The position numbers and the translations under genes are program-made. A stretch of 61,764 nucleotides of DNA from Oscillatoriales cyanobacterium USR001 (GTDB lineage Bacteria; Cyanobacteriota; Cyanobacteriia; Cyanobacteriales; Microcoleaceae). Shown here piece after piece: positions 25,397-34,815 of this stretch. The stretch is taken from the NCBI GenBank assembly GCA_001698425.1, contig MBRE01000067.1, positions 1-61,764 of the forward strand, given 5' to 3'. The notes beneath the pieces are model-generated. The model was not told where the DNA came from, made no database searches, and saw nothing but the letters and a program-made list of their open reading frames with translations. Position 1 is the first letter of the stretch. Each line of letters starts with the position of its first letter.

Positions 25397-25768
25397 GTGT
25401 ATTATTTTCCCGAACCTCCAATTTTTTTAATGTTTGCTGGCCTTCTCGCCGGTATCGCCTCTGGAATTGCCTTTGAAGCAGTGCTCAAAGAAACCATGAA
25501 AAAGTGGTCAAAAAACCGTTCTACAGAAATCCTAGCCAATCTAAAAGGCGCACAATTAGTAACTCCTTTCATGGGAATGGTTGGCGGTGTTGCCATTTTT
25601 CTTTCTGCTGGCTTAGAAATTTTTGGTTTTAATCAAACACTTTCTTTATCTTTCTCAATCCCTCTGACAATTCTAACTGGATGGCTAGTTTGGACCCAGC
25701 TAGGTAAAGTTTTAAAGCAACTCGAAAGTGGTGGCTCAGAATCTCTCGACTTAGATTCTTGGAATTAA
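25397..25768 (+). CDS. Small membrane protein, unknown
   Basis: 123 residues from GTG 25397 (MYYFPEPPIFLMFAGLLAG). Three hydrophobic segments are visible: LMFAGLLAGIASGIAFEA, GMVGGVAIFLSAGLEIFGF and FSIPLTILTGWLVWTQL, with a basic loop (KETMKKWSKNRSTE) between the first two and an acidic tail. Not recognised; probably a cyanobacterial conserved membrane protein. It stands between two repeat tracts. Confidence 0.6.
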   Translation: MYYFPEPPIFLMFAGLLAGIASGIAFEAVLKETMKKWSKNRSTEILANLKGAQLVTPFMGMVGGVAIFLSAGLEIFGFNQTLSLSFSIPLTILTGWLVWTQLGKVLKQLESGGSESLDLDSWN

Positions 25769-25825
25769 TAAGAGATGGTTGGTTTCCTGATTTGCCAGGG
25801 GTTTTAACCCCTGTCTAATATCCTA

Positions 25826-25927
25826 ATTCTTCCTTCCTTCTTCCTTCTTCCCTCTTCCTTCTTCCTTCTTCCTTCTTCCTTCTTCCTTCTTCCCTCTTCC
25901 TTCTTCCCTCTTCCTTCTTCCTTCTTC
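25826..25927. repeat. Polypyrimidine heptamer tract (TTCCTTC units)
   Basis: About 14 units of 7 bp, mainly TTCCTTC with TTCCCTC variants, ending 16 bases before the epimerase ATG. The same unit occurs inside a coding sequence at 59689-59787. Confidence 0.9.
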
Positions 25928-25943
25928 GCACTATTTAAAACTA

Positions 25944-26894
25944 ATGGTTAATTGTATCGTTACAGGCGCGGCGGGTTTTATCGGTTCTCACCTAGTAGAA
26001 ACCCTTTTAAATGAAGGTAAAACAGTAATTGGAGTCGATCATTTTAATAATTACTATGATTCAGCCTTAAAACGCAAAAATATTACTCAATTTGAAAAAA
26101 ATTCAGCCTTTCAACTCATTGAAGGAGATATTTTAGATTTGAATTGGCGATCGCTATTAATAGAAACTGAAGTAATATATCATCAAGCCGCTCAAGCCGG
26201 AGTTCGCGCCAGTTGGGGTGATGGTTTTCGCGCTTACACCGATCGCAATATCAACGCTACACAAATATTACTAGAAGCCGCCAAAGATGCACCGCATTTA
26301 CAAAGATTTGTCTATGCTTCTTCTTCCTCAATTTATGGCAATGCTGAAGCTTTTCCTACCCCAGAAACTACTTGTCCGCAGCCGGTTTCTCCCTATGGAA
26401 TTACAAAATTAGCAGGGGAACGTTTATGTGGACTTTATCATCAAAACTTTGCCGTTCCTACAACAGCATTACGCTACTTTACAGTTTATGGTCCCCGCCA
26501 ACGTCCTGACATGGCTTTTCACAAGTTCTTCAAAGCTATTTTACACGACGAAGCTATCACAATTTATGGCGACGGACAACAAACCCGCGATTTCACTTTT
26601 ATTAGTGACTGCATAGCTGCTAATTTAGCGGCGGCGAATGTACCTGAAGCTATCGGTCAAGTATTCAATATTGGTGGGGGAAGTCGAGTAGTTTTAACAG
26701 AAATTATCAAGACAATCGAAAAAATTGTCAATCGTCCAATTCACTTAAAATTTATCGAAAATGCGATCGGAGATGCGCGACATACTAGCGCCGACACATC
26801 AAAAGCCGAGAAAATTTTAGGCTATCAACCGCAGGTTTCTTTAGTGGAAGGATTGACCCAAGAATGGGAATGGATTAAGTCTTTATACGTTTAA
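25944..26894 (+). CDS. NAD-dependent sugar-nucleotide epimerase/dehydratase
   Basis: A 316-residue short-chain dehydrogenase of the extended type. The NAD motif TGAAGFIGSHL is at the N-terminus, the catalytic pair is in SPYGITK, and DHFNNYYDSALKRKNI plus the RYFTVYGPRQRPDMA block resemble UDP-glucuronate 4-epimerases. The product is probably a nucleotide sugar for the facing glycosyltransferase operon; substrate identity is an inference. Its 3' end overlaps the convergent glycosyltransferase gene by four bases. A polypyrimidine heptamer tract occupies its leader. Confidence 0.88.
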   Translation: MVNCIVTGAAGFIGSHLVETLLNEGKTVIGVDHFNNYYDSALKRKNITQFEKNSAFQLIEGDILDLNWRSLLIETEVIYHQAAQAGVRASWGDGFRAYTDRNINATQILLEAAKDAPHLQRFVYASSSSIYGNAEAFPTPETTCPQPVSPYGITKLAGERLCGLYHQNFAVPTTALRYFTVYGPRQRPDMAFHKFFKAILHDEAITIYGDGQQTRDFTFISDCIAANLAAANVPEAIGQVFNIGGGSRVVLTEIIKTIEKIVNRPIHLKFIENAIGDARHTSADTSKAEKILGYQPQVSLVEGLTQEWEWIKSLYV

Positions 26895-27904
26895 AAATTA
26901 CGAATTTTAAACTGAATATTGTTGATTCTTTGAGTTAGCCAACTTCTAAAAATTCTCTGCCAGCGAACTAGGAAACTGGGAGGAATCAAGCGTGGCATTT
27001 TTTCCGGTGATTTTAAGTAGCGATAATGTAAAAATACATCTCGATAAGGAATATCCACATCTTCACCTTTACAAAGTTGGGCAAATTTAGTAGCAGCTAT
27101 ACTCATATAATGCAGATAAGTAAGGCGACGACCTTTATCGTATAAAACCCAATCTTTTACATCAAATTGAGATGACCAATGATTACCCGTTACCAACTCT
27201 GGTTGATGATAAGCAAAATTATAAAAAGAGATTCCACTGCGGTAAACGCAATAATTCAATAAAGATTGATCTGGTCCTCGTAAGGACATAACCTCAGTTT
27301 CAGCGGACTTTAATTTTTGTAATAAACTATCTAAAATATCTCGACTGAAAACACCCTTTTTAGAAGCAAACCAACCGGCACAAAAAATTTTTTCTGACAT
27401 TTTTTCGGGAGCGAAAATTTGAGTAATCATTTTTGATGACAAATCAAAAATATAATTGACATCAGACTTATATTGAAAATCATTTACTACCCAGTCAAAT
27501 TCATCAAGTTTCTGATAAATATAATCTAAATTACCCATCAAAAGCGTATCAGCATCAAAATATATAAACTTTTCAAAAGCCCCATCAAGACAACAAAATT
27601 TACGGTGCATTGCCAAACGGTAAACAGGTTGCCAACCGTTTTTGCGCCAAACTTTTTGAGCTTTTTGATGAGAAGTCCAAGCTTGAGTTGCAAAATCTTC
27701 CCAGAAATTAATGGAATCAAAATTATCAAATAAAGTCACATTATTTCGAGAGGCAATTTCAGCCCGAACTTTGTCTAAGCGATTGTCATAGGGAATGACA
27801 CAAATGGGAATATCTTTAGCTCCATTAACTTCAAGACTGTTAAGTAATGCAACTAAATGGTCGTAAACAAGATCGTTTGCCAGAGTATAAATGCCTTTAT
27901 TCAT
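26891..27904 (-). CDS. GT8-like glycosyltransferase paralogue (Npun_R2821/R2822 type), copy C
   Basis: A 337-residue member of a cyanobacterial group related to GT8-like transferases. It starts MNKGIYTLANDLVYDH, and the metal-binding DXD is in FIYFDADTLLMGNLD around residue 120. The late HYMSIAATKF and FLHYRYLKSPEKMP blocks recur in its paralogues. Last of four genes on the minus strand, it overlaps the preceding gene by eight bases, implying translational coupling. No membrane helix is present; it probably acts in the cytoplasm on a nucleotide sugar. Donor and acceptor are unknown. Confidence 0.75.
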   Translation of the reverse strand: MNKGIYTLANDLVYDHLVALLNSLEVNGAKDIPICVIPYDNRLDKVRAEIASRNNVTLFDNFDSINFWEDFATQAWTSHQKAQKVWRKNGWQPVYRLAMHRKFCCLDGAFEKFIYFDADTLLMGNLDYIYQKLDEFDWVVNDFQYKSDVNYIFDLSSKMITQIFAPEKMSEKIFCAGWFASKKGVFSRDILDSLLQKLKSAETEVMSLRGPDQSLLNYCVYRSGISFYNFAYHQPELVTGNHWSSQFDVKDWVLYDKGRRLTYLHYMSIAATKFAQLCKGEDVDIPYRDVFLHYRYLKSPEKMPRLIPPSFLVRWQRIFRSWLTQRINNIQFKIRNF

Positions 27905-28784
27905 AATTCTTTTTATAGAATAAACGATGAAATAATCTTTGTATTAAAGTAGATTTTTCTTCATGTAAATAACGATAATGTTTCCACAATTTCCAATAAG
28001 GGCAACCTGATTTTATGTTAATACCTGCCCAATGGAGATATTTTAACCGTTTACCTCGATCGTAAAGTATATAATCTTTTTCTTGAAAATGTTGAGAACC
28101 TGCCCAACTTCCTGGTTCTTGCTGACCAGTTTTGACAAGATTATAACGTTTAGCAATGAGTTTAAGAACGAGATAATTTAGTATAGGCTGATCGGTGACA
28201 TTTTGGGTAAAATCAAAATATTCTCGATGCTGGGAACATTCCCGCAAAATTTCATACATTTGCTGTTCAGTAATAATTGCTTTGCGAGAAGCCCAAAAAC
28301 CACTATTAAAAACATCTTCTAATTCTTGTTCGGTAAAAATATGTTTTTCTTTAACGCAGGGTGAAAATATATTACGCAATTTTTCGTTAGCATGATGATA
28401 GTCACAGCAGAAAAAATCGACTTCTGATAACTTGTTTAAGTTGATGGCGATATCTTCAAAGACGATGATATCAGTATCGATATAAATAAATTCATCAAGG
28501 GGCCCAAACCAGACAGCTAGTTTTCGCATTTTATGAGGAAGTGCTAAAAAGTTGCGGTCAAAAATAGTTGCAACTTGTTTAGTAAATTCTTCGATAAATT
28601 TCAGATTAGGAAAAAGTTTAACGCCGTGTAAATTGCTAAGTTTGGCTGCTATTTTGTGATAATCATCATTGAATGGAATCAGAAAAATAGGAACTTCCTG
28701 ATTATAGAAACGGATGCTATTAAGCAGTGCGATCGCATTTTCCATTACCTTATTATTAGCCACAATATAAATGCCGCGATTCAT
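27897..28784 (-). CDS. GT8-like glycosyltransferase paralogue, copy B
   Basis: 295 residues, shorter and more divergent than the paralogues on each side but with the same start (MNRGIYIVANNKVMENA) and layout. The metal site is FIYIDTDIIVFED (DTD form), and the C-terminus keeps YDRGKRLKYLHWAGI and WKHYRYLHEEKS. It follows the GT8-like gene upstream with a 10-base gap and overlaps the next by eight bases. It is a probable glycosyltransferase of unknown specificity, likely working with the other operon products on one glycan. Confidence 0.72.
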   Translation of the reverse strand: MNRGIYIVANNKVMENAIALLNSIRFYNQEVPIFLIPFNDDYHKIAAKLSNLHGVKLFPNLKFIEEFTKQVATIFDRNFLALPHKMRKLAVWFGPLDEFIYIDTDIIVFEDIAINLNKLSEVDFFCCDYHHANEKLRNIFSPCVKEKHIFTEQELEDVFNSGFWASRKAIITEQQMYEILRECSQHREYFDFTQNVTDQPILNYLVLKLIAKRYNLVKTGQQEPGSWAGSQHFQEKDYILYDRGKRLKYLHWAGINIKSGCPYWKLWKHYRYLHEEKSTLIQRLFHRLFYKKNYE

Positions 28785-28794
28785 AATTATTTCC

Positions 28795-29769
28795 TCAAGG
28801 AGTTAAGTGCAATTTTCTCAATATTCTTTTTAACAAATTTGGTTGTGAATTGCTATTATAAAGCTTTGCCGGTTCTGTAAAAATAGGAAGTTTTTCCGGC
28901 TCATGGAGATAGCGATAATAAAGAAACAAATCACGATAGGGAAAATCAAAATTCTCCCCCGAACAAACTCTGCTAATTAATTGTGGTTGCACCCCAATAT
29001 AATGAAGGTAAGTAAGCCGTTTGCCATTGTCATATAAAATGCGATCTTGCTCTTGAAAATGTGAGGAAGTAACGCTACATCCTGTTTTTTGGCGATCGGG
29101 AAGACTATAGGCAAAATTATAACTGGAAATGCCACTACTCATCACCATATAATTGAGTAATGGCTGTTCCCCTGCTCCAGAATAGAGTATTTCCGACTCG
29201 CCTGCTTTGAGTTTAGCTAATATTAAGTCTCTAGTTGCTTTGTCAAAAAGTCCCTTTTTTGCTCCATAAAAACCCGAACAAAATATTTCTGAATCTATCC
29301 GTTTTTGGTCAAATACTTTCAGTAGTTTGGTAGATTGAATATTATAAACTTTAGTAGGATCGAGAAATTGAAAATCGTAAACTATCCAATCATATCGATC
29401 TAATTTCTGAAAAATAGCTTCTAAGGAGTTCATTACTAAGGTATCAGCATCCATATAAATAAACTTTTCAAAGGGACCATCGAAGGCACAAAATCGCCTA
29501 TGGGCTCCATAAAGCCTAAATTTTTTACTATTTAAACGCTCAGGCGCGGCGGATTGCATAAAGCTATCCCATCGCTGAATTGATGTTTTATCTTCATACA
29601 TAAAAACGTTGGGACGTTTGGCAATTTCAGCGCTGATACGAGTAAGTTGGTTGTCAAAAGGATAAATACATACAGGAATATTGGAACCTAAGATAACTTC
29701 AATGCTATTGAGCAAAGCGATTAATTGATCGCAAACTGTATCGTTAGCCAGGGTGCAAATACCATTCAT
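28795..29769 (-). CDS. GT8-like glycosyltransferase paralogue, copy A
   Basis: About 324 residues from ATG 29769 (MNGICTLANDTVCDQL), chosen because both paralogues begin at the equivalent position; an ATG eight codons earlier overlaps the preceding gene. The DXD is in FIYMDADTLVMNSLE, and the C-terminal YDNGKRLTYLHYIGVQP and FLYYRYLHEPEKLP blocks match copy C closely. It starts seven bases after the GT10-like gene's stop. It is a predicted cytoplasmic glycosyltransferase. Confidence 0.74.
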   Translation of the reverse strand: MNGICTLANDTVCDQLIALLNSIEVILGSNIPVCIYPFDNQLTRISAEIAKRPNVFMYEDKTSIQRWDSFMQSAAPERLNSKKFRLYGAHRRFCAFDGPFEKFIYMDADTLVMNSLEAIFQKLDRYDWIVYDFQFLDPTKVYNIQSTKLLKVFDQKRIDSEIFCSGFYGAKKGLFDKATRDLILAKLKAGESEILYSGAGEQPLLNYMVMSSGISSYNFAYSLPDRQKTGCSVTSSHFQEQDRILYDNGKRLTYLHYIGVQPQLISRVCSGENFDFPYRDLFLYYRYLHEPEKLPIFTEPAKLYNSNSQPNLLKRILRKLHLTP

Positions 29770-29776
29770 ATTTATG

Positions 29777-30730
29777 TTAGAATTTAGTGACAAAATTAGA
29801 CAGCCAATTAAGTAGGTTTAATTCATGGAGTATGATTTGTCTGGCTTCGGCAATTTTTTCTTTTGCTTCATGCCAATAATCGGGGGTAGCTATAATCTCT
29901 TTAATAAATTCTACACCTTTTCGATCTAAACTGGGAAGCCGCAGAAAGGAGCCGGGCGGTAACAATTTATCTGCTGCTGAGCCGCCATAATAAATTGGTA
30001 AACACCATGCTAACAGAGAATCCCAAAGTTTTTCGCTGACATACAAATCGTTATCAGCATAATTTTCAATTGCTAAATTATAATAGTAGGGTGCGATCGC
30101 GTGCCATTTATTATTAACTAAGCCGTTACTATGAACAAAATTGGGTAAATTGCGACCATAAAGATCGAAGTTTATTTCTTGTTCTTGCAACAGTTTAATA
30201 AATTCTAACCTGCGGCGATGATTGGCTGTGCGATTAATTCCTGAAGTAATCCAAGAACAAAGTTTAGTTTTATCTGGTGATGGCATTTCATTTAATTCTC
30301 TAAAGGAATTTGGATGATACCAAATTGCCGGCATATAATCGGGTATTGGGGCAAAGTTATCGGGTCCAGAAATATATCCACAATAATTTTTGGCTTGTTC
30401 GTAGTTATATTTGGTAATCTCAATTACTTCATTTAAAGGTGGTTCGCGAGTTAGGTAAATTATCTTTTCTTTGGGAACAGTTCTAAATTTTGTGCGAATA
30501 TCTGATTCAGAACGTTGCTTTAATCTGCGTAAATTTTGTAGTAATGATTGTTTTTTTGCTGATCTGGGAAAATCAAATTGATACATTAGTAAAAAGTCTG
30601 GCTGTGGGGAATTAGCTAACATTAAAATATTGCCCCATTCGCCAAAGTTATGAGGGGTTTGTTGCCATAACCAGTCACTTTGATTTAAGCCTGGGTAACT
30701 GCTAATCATGCCAATAATTTTTTGATTCAT
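29777..30730 (-). CDS. GT10-like (fucosyltransferase-fold) glycosyltransferase
   Basis: 317 residues, first gene of the operon. The C-terminal half has the donor-binding signature of family GT10: FDLYGRNLPN, then YNLAIENYADNDLYVSEKLW and WCLPIYYGGSAADKLLPPGSF. The N-terminal half carries the LTREPP motif also usual in this family. GT10 enzymes transfer fucose or related 6-deoxy sugars, but no GDP-fucose gene is seen here, so the sugar is open. The start ATG 30730 faces the displaced gene end at the edge of the restriction island. Confidence 0.75.
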   Translation of the reverse strand: MNQKIIGMISSYPGLNQSDWLWQQTPHNFGEWGNILMLANSPQPDFLLMYQFDFPRSAKKQSLLQNLRRLKQRSESDIRTKFRTVPKEKIIYLTREPPLNEVIEITKYNYEQAKNYCGYISGPDNFAPIPDYMPAIWYHPNSFRELNEMPSPDKTKLCSWITSGINRTANHRRRLEFIKLLQEQEINFDLYGRNLPNFVHSNGLVNNKWHAIAPYYYNLAIENYADNDLYVSEKLWDSLLAWCLPIYYGGSAADKLLPPGSFLRLPSLDRKGVEFIKEIIATPDYWHEAKEKIAEARQIILHELNLLNWLSNFVTKF

Positions 30731-30778
30731 CAGAAGATTGTCTATGGTAATTGTGCGTGTTTTGTTGGTTAATTTAAC

Positions 30779-30833
30779 TTAAAACTCAGCTGCGATCGAT
30801 GCTGCGATCGCAATATGAGTCCAATGCGTCCCC
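30779..30833 (-). pseudogene. Displaced C-terminal codons of the methionine-gamma-lyase-like gene (attL-like)
   Basis: On the minus strand this reads GTHWTHIAIAASIAAEF then stop, against GTHWAHIAIALEAAIDAV... at the end of the gene at 39935. At DNA level 28 of 30 bases match between 30804-30833 and 39978-40007, in the same orientation. Nothing upstream in the frame resembles the gene, so only the 3' end is present. Confidence 0.65.
30804..30833. repeat. Left direct repeat flanking the island (candidate att core)
   Basis: 30 bp matching 39978-40007 with two substitutions. The first eight bases are a common GCGATCGC octamer; the remaining 22, beginning AATATGAG, are not expected by chance. Confidence 0.55.
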
Positions 30834-30915
30834 GATTGTTGATTCAATCGTTTAAATTGTATTATTTTAGTTCAGCAGTCAGATTTTAACACCAAATTTG
30901 TGTAATATAAAAACA

Positions 30916-30955
30916 GGTGAGTGCTGGATACTCACCTTCTGGCTTTCCCAGAAGG
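30916..30955 (+). promoter_or_regulatory. Two abutting hairpins in the helicase leader
   Basis: Hairpin 1 pairs GGTGAGT with ACTCACC around a seven-base loop; hairpin 2 pairs CCTTCTGG with CCAGAAGG around CTTTC. They share two C residues (30935-30936), so both cannot form completely at once. This could be an attenuator-like or RNA-binding element about 95 bases before the helicase start. Confidence 0.45.
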
Positions 30956-31049
30956 CAAAACACTTGTTTTTTGTATGACTCAGCAGTTATTTGAAAGTCC
31001 TAGAAAGGGAACAGTGGCAACGAGTATTTGAGTTAAGGGGATAGGAACG

Positions 31050-34000
31050 ATGATATTAGACAACGAAAACCAGAATCTGAAAGTCCACGAATGGATTGTT
31101 AAATATACAGAAGAAGGCACTATTGACATCGTAACAGGCTATTTCACTGTTGGGGCTTTAGCTTATCTTTCGCAGCAGGTTAATCAAAAAATTACGAAGT
31201 TTCGGCTAGTGTTGGGAGACATCGTGAACTTAGATAAAGTCGACGATCGTCCCTTAGATTTGCTAAATGAAAATATTACGATTGAGGCGGCATTGAATCT
31301 TAGTCGTCTGGCTCAGGAAGCAGTTAATTTTTTAAAGCAGGACAAGGTTAAGGCAAAAACCTTAGAGCCAAATTTTTGTCATGCTAAGTGCTATCTATTT
31401 GAGCCATCAAAGAAAGACGATCGCAACAAATATTTTATTTCAGGTAGCTCGAATCTAACGGAAGCAGGGATCGGCTTAAAGCATACTAATAATCTTGAGT
31501 TAAACATTGCTGAAACGGGAAATAATAGCCAATATAAGGAGCTAGTTGCATGGTTTGAGTCACTATGGCAGAAGCCCCAAGCTCATAAAGAGAAAACGAT
31601 TTTGGCTAAGGATGGTACGAGTAAAAAGATTGATTTTAAGCAGTATCTCATTGAGGCGATCGCTAAAATATTTATCGAATATTCGCCACGCGATATTTAC
31701 TACAAGATTTTGTTTGAGCTATTTGGCAATCAAATTCTGGAAATTGAGAACGATCCAGAGTTTAATCGTCAAGTGGGAAGGTTAGAAAATACGGCGGTTT
31801 TTAATGCTCTATATGACTTTCAGAAAAAAGGTGTCCTGAGTTTAATTCGGATGCTTCAGAAATACGATGGGGCAATCTTAGCGGATGCGGTGGGTTTGGG
31901 TAAAACTTGGAGTGCGTTGGCGGTGATGAAATTTTTTGCAAGTACCCATGAGATTATTTTGATTTGCCCGAAAAAATTAGAGCAAAACTGGAGTCGGTAT
32001 TTAAAGAGAAGAGACTCTAAGTTTGAGGCCGATCGGTTTGATTTTTTGGTAAGATTTCATACGGATTTAAGCGCGGTTAGGATCAATTCTTATGCTGAAG
32101 GAATATCGTATTTAACCAGTGAGAAAGCAAAGCTAATTGTGATTGATGAAAGCCATAATCTACGGAATGACAAGGCAAATCGTTATAAGTTTCTGGTGGA
32201 GCAGATTTTGCAGAAAAACCAAGATGTCAAAGTTCTATTGATATCGGCAACACCGATTAATAACTCTCTGAATGATGCTAGAAACCAGTTTAAGTTAATG
32301 GTGCAGGGTAATGTGCATGGCTATGAGGAAAAATTGGGTGTGAAAAATATTGATTATTCTTTTAAGGAGGCCCAGACTATATTTAATGAATGGCGCAAAG
32401 ATGACAATCCTAAAATTGGAGACTTTATAAAAAAACTCTCAGGTAATGATTTCTTTAGATTGACGGATTCTTTGCTCGTAGCCCGAACTCGAAAAATGAT
32501 CGAGAGTCAAGAGACAGATTTGATTTTTCCTAGAAAAAATAAGCCTGAAAATTTATTTGTGACTCCTCACAAGCTTGGTAACTTTGATACGTTTGAGGAA
32601 CTGTTCAACCATTTCCCGCCCATGTTGTCGGGCTATCAGCCAGCCTTTTATGCCGATGATGGTACTGAAAAGAAAAAGGATATTTTGCGAGATGAAAAGC
32701 TGCGCGATCGCTTTCTCGTAAAAATGCTCTATATTTTGATGGTGAAGCGGTTAGAGTCTTCTTGGTTTTCCTTCTATTCAACGGTGACAAAGATTAGAGA
32801 GCATCATCAAAATGCACTGGATAAAATTAAGGCATATCAGAATAATAAAGCTGTATCAGCTACAAATCTTGCAATAGATGACCATAACCTAGATGAAGAT
32901 GAAGAAGATGATGAATTTACAGAAAAGGTGGAGAAATTTACTCTTGGTAAAAAGCGCCCGATCGACATTGCAGAAATCGATCGCGCTGGTAACTTGGATA
33001 AATTTAAAGAAGACCTCAAAAAAGACTTGGATGCTTTAGATAATCTCTATGTCAATCTGCAAAAATTTAAGGAGCATCTCGAAAAAGAGAGTAGCCATGA
33101 GTCCTGTGACGATAAGTTAGAAATGCTGATTCGCAAAATCCTTGATAAGCGCAAATCAGGTGCAAATAATGATAATCAAAAAGTGGTGATTTTTACGGTT
33201 TACCGCGATACGGCGGTATATTTGTTTGAACAGCTTCAAGCGAGAGGTTTTGATAAGATTGCGATCGCATCGGGGACAGGCTCATACTCAGATGATAGCG
33301 ATCGCAAACAGTCTATGGAAGCAATTCTCGAAAGATTTGCACCCTATACGAAGCTATTTTGTGAAAAGGAATGGAATTTTCAATCTGAGAAACAAGGATT
33401 AGAAGCTTTTATCGAATGGCAAAAATGGATTAAAGAAAATCATCCTGACACTCACCAAAAGTTAACTAAGCCTATTGATATCTTGATTGCTACTGATGCT
33501 TTGAGTGAGGGTCAAAACTTACAGGATGCTGATATGGTAATTAATTACGATATCCATTGGAATCCGGTAAGAATTATTCAACGGATGGGACGAATCGATC
33601 GCTTAGGTAGTCCAAATCAACAAATATTTGGGATTAACTTCTGGCCTTCAGATAATATTAATTCTTACCTCAATCTGCAAGAAAGAATTGAGCAACGGAT
33701 GGCGGCGATGAAGTTGGCTGGATCGGAGGTCGATCATCAATTCTCAGATAGTTTTGCAAAGATGGCTCAAGATGAAGATTTTGACCGCAAGATGAACGAT
33801 CGCATGATGGAACAAATGCTGATTACTTGGGATGACATTGAGGTAAGCGATCGAGGTTTAGGTTTTGATAGTTTATCTTTAGAGCGCTATCGACAGGATT
33901 TACTCACTGAGTTTAATCGCGATAAGGACAAATATCGCCAAATGCCCAAGGGTGTTTATTCGGGATTTGTGGGTGATATTGAGATCGGCGATCATCGTGG

Positions 34001-34445
34001 GATTCATAACGGCATTGTTGCTTTACTTGGTTATCCTGCGAAACCATCGAAGCAGATCGATCATCAATATCAGGTTTTTGATTTGATTTATATTGATAAA
34101 TCGGGTAAGTTGGTTTTAAACAATCAAAAAGAAGTTTTAGATTTTCTGACTGTAAATAAAGACAAAGAGCGATTTATACCTGATGCTGTGGATCGAGGTG
34201 AACAGATTGCGATCGCTGAGTTAGTTAATGCGCTCAAGGCTTGGTTAAGTAGTCAAGCGGTGCAAACTGAGGTGATGGAGGATGGCACGACTAAGGAGAC
34301 AATGGGAGCGGCGGCGCGGGATTTGTTAGGGAAAATTAAAAAGGGTAACGTGGCGTTGGAAACGATCAAGCAAGATGGTAATGTGGAGCAAAAATTTCAG
34401 GTTGATAAGTTTGATTTGGTGGCTTGGTTGTTGGTAAATGGCTGA
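31050..34445 (+). CDS. PLD-nuclease-like domain fused to SNF2-type helicase
   Basis: A 1131-residue protein of restriction type. An N-terminal phospholipase-D-like domain shows one HxK site (HAKCYLF, about residue 109, with SGSSNLTEAG at about 130), typical of PLD nucleases that dimerise. The superfamily-2 helicase follows: motif I ADAVGLGKTW near 277, DESH near 365, SATPINN near 397, and the C-terminal lobe with TDALSEGQNLQ and motif VI QRMGRIDRLG near 842. A charged insertion (LDEDEEDDEF) lies between the lobes. With the adjacent adenine methylase this suggests a DNA-translocating restriction complex. An anti-phage role is inferred. Confidence 0.85.
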   Translation: MILDNENQNLKVHEWIVKYTEEGTIDIVTGYFTVGALAYLSQQVNQKITKFRLVLGDIVNLDKVDDRPLDLLNENITIEAALNLSRLAQEAVNFLKQDKVKAKTLEPNFCHAKCYLFEPSKKDDRNKYFISGSSNLTEAGIGLKHTNNLELNIAETGNNSQYKELVAWFESLWQKPQAHKEKTILAKDGTSKKIDFKQYLIEAIAKIFIEYSPRDIYYKILFELFGNQILEIENDPEFNRQVGRLENTAVFNALYDFQKKGVLSLIRMLQKYDGAILADAVGLGKTWSALAVMKFFASTHEIILICPKKLEQNWSRYLKRRDSKFEADRFDFLVRFHTDLSAVRINSYAEGISYLTSEKAKLIVIDESHNLRNDKANRYKFLVEQILQKNQDVKVLLISATPINNSLNDARNQFKLMVQGNVHGYEEKLGVKNIDYSFKEAQTIFNEWRKDDNPKIGDFIKKLSGNDFFRLTDSLLVARTRKMIESQETDLIFPRKNKPENLFVTPHKLGNFDTFEELFNHFPPMLSGYQPAFYADDGTEKKKDILRDEKLRDRFLVKMLYILMVKRLESSWFSFYSTVTKIREHHQNALDKIKAYQNNKAVSATNLAIDDHNLDEDEEDDEFTEKVEKFTLGKKRPIDIAEIDRAGNLDKFKEDLKKDLDALDNLYVNLQKFKEHLEKESSHESCDDKLEMLIRKILDKRKSGANNDNQKVVIFTVYRDTAVYLFEQLQARGFDKIAIASGTGSYSDDSDRKQSMEAILERFAPYTKLFCEKEWNFQSEKQGLEAFIEWQKWIKENHPDTHQKLTKPIDILIATDALSEGQNLQDADMVINYDIHWNPVRIIQRMGRIDRLGSPNQQIFGINFWPSDNINSYLNLQERIEQRMAAMKLAGSEVDHQFSDSFAKMAQDEDFDRKMNDRMMEQMLITWDDIEVSDRGLGFDSLSLERYRQDLLTEFNRDKDKYRQMPKGVYSGFVGDIEIGDHRGIHNGIVALLGYPAKPSKQIDHQYQVFDLIYIDKSGKLVLNNQKEVLDFLTVNKDKERFIPDAVDRGEQIAIAELVNALKAWLSSQAVQTEVMEDGTTKETMGAAARDLLGKIKKGNVALETIKQDGNVEQKFQVDKFDLVAWLLVNG

Positions 34446-34582
34446 ACACGGATTAAAGGGATTACGCGGATTTCGCGGATTTTTTGATTTTTTCTCAGTG
34501 GAATGCTATATGATTAAAATAAGTAAAATCCGTGAAATCCTTTAATCCATATAATCCGTGATTCAGACGTTGTTTTGATAGG
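34445..34582. repeat. Island palindromic repeat, copy 1
   Basis: Imperfect palindrome with a left arm starting CACGGATTAAAGGGATTACG and a right arm ending ATAATCCGTG, spanning helicase stop to DUF2283 leader, followed by GATTCAGACGTTGTTTTGAT as in copy 2. Confidence 0.85.
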
Positions 34583-34590
34583 AGAGTAAA

Positions 34591-34791
34591 ATGAAACTGA
34601 TTGTACATAAAGAAGATGATGCGCTGTACTTGAGCTTAGATGATTCTGATGTGATTGAGTCTGAAGAGGTGAGTGATGGCATTATTTTGGATTACAATGC
34701 TGAGGGAAAAATTATTGGGATTGAGATGCTGTATATCAGTAAGCGTAGTCCTAATTCTTTGCAGAAAATTTTGTTAGAAACGAGTGCTTAA
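34591..34791 (+). CDS. DUF2283-family protein
   Basis: A 66-residue protein of the small beta-rich DUF2283 family: DALYLSLDDSDVIESEEVSDG, GIILDYNAEGKIIGIEML, then a short YISKR tail. A good AGGAG precedes the ATG. DUF2283 proteins frequently sit beside toxin-antitoxin or DUF4258-type partners; none is next to it here. It lies between the helicase and the small nuclease-like protein, just after the first island repeat. Function is unknown. Confidence 0.8.
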   Translation: MKLIVHKEDDALYLSLDDSDVIESEEVSDGIILDYNAEGKIIGIEMLYISKRSPNSLQKILLETSA

Positions 34792-34815
34792 CATAAAAAA
34801 TCTGAGTAAATAGCT

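Larger units (their letters stand above)
30731..31049. other. Intergenic region at the left edge of the restriction island
   Basis: 319 bases holding a 3'-gene remnant (30779-30833), a short hairpin near 30832-30849 (GATTG/CAATC arms) and a pair of adjacent strong hairpins (30916-30955). The helicase start follows without a clear ribosome-binding site other than AGGGGATAGGAACG. Confidence 0.6.
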
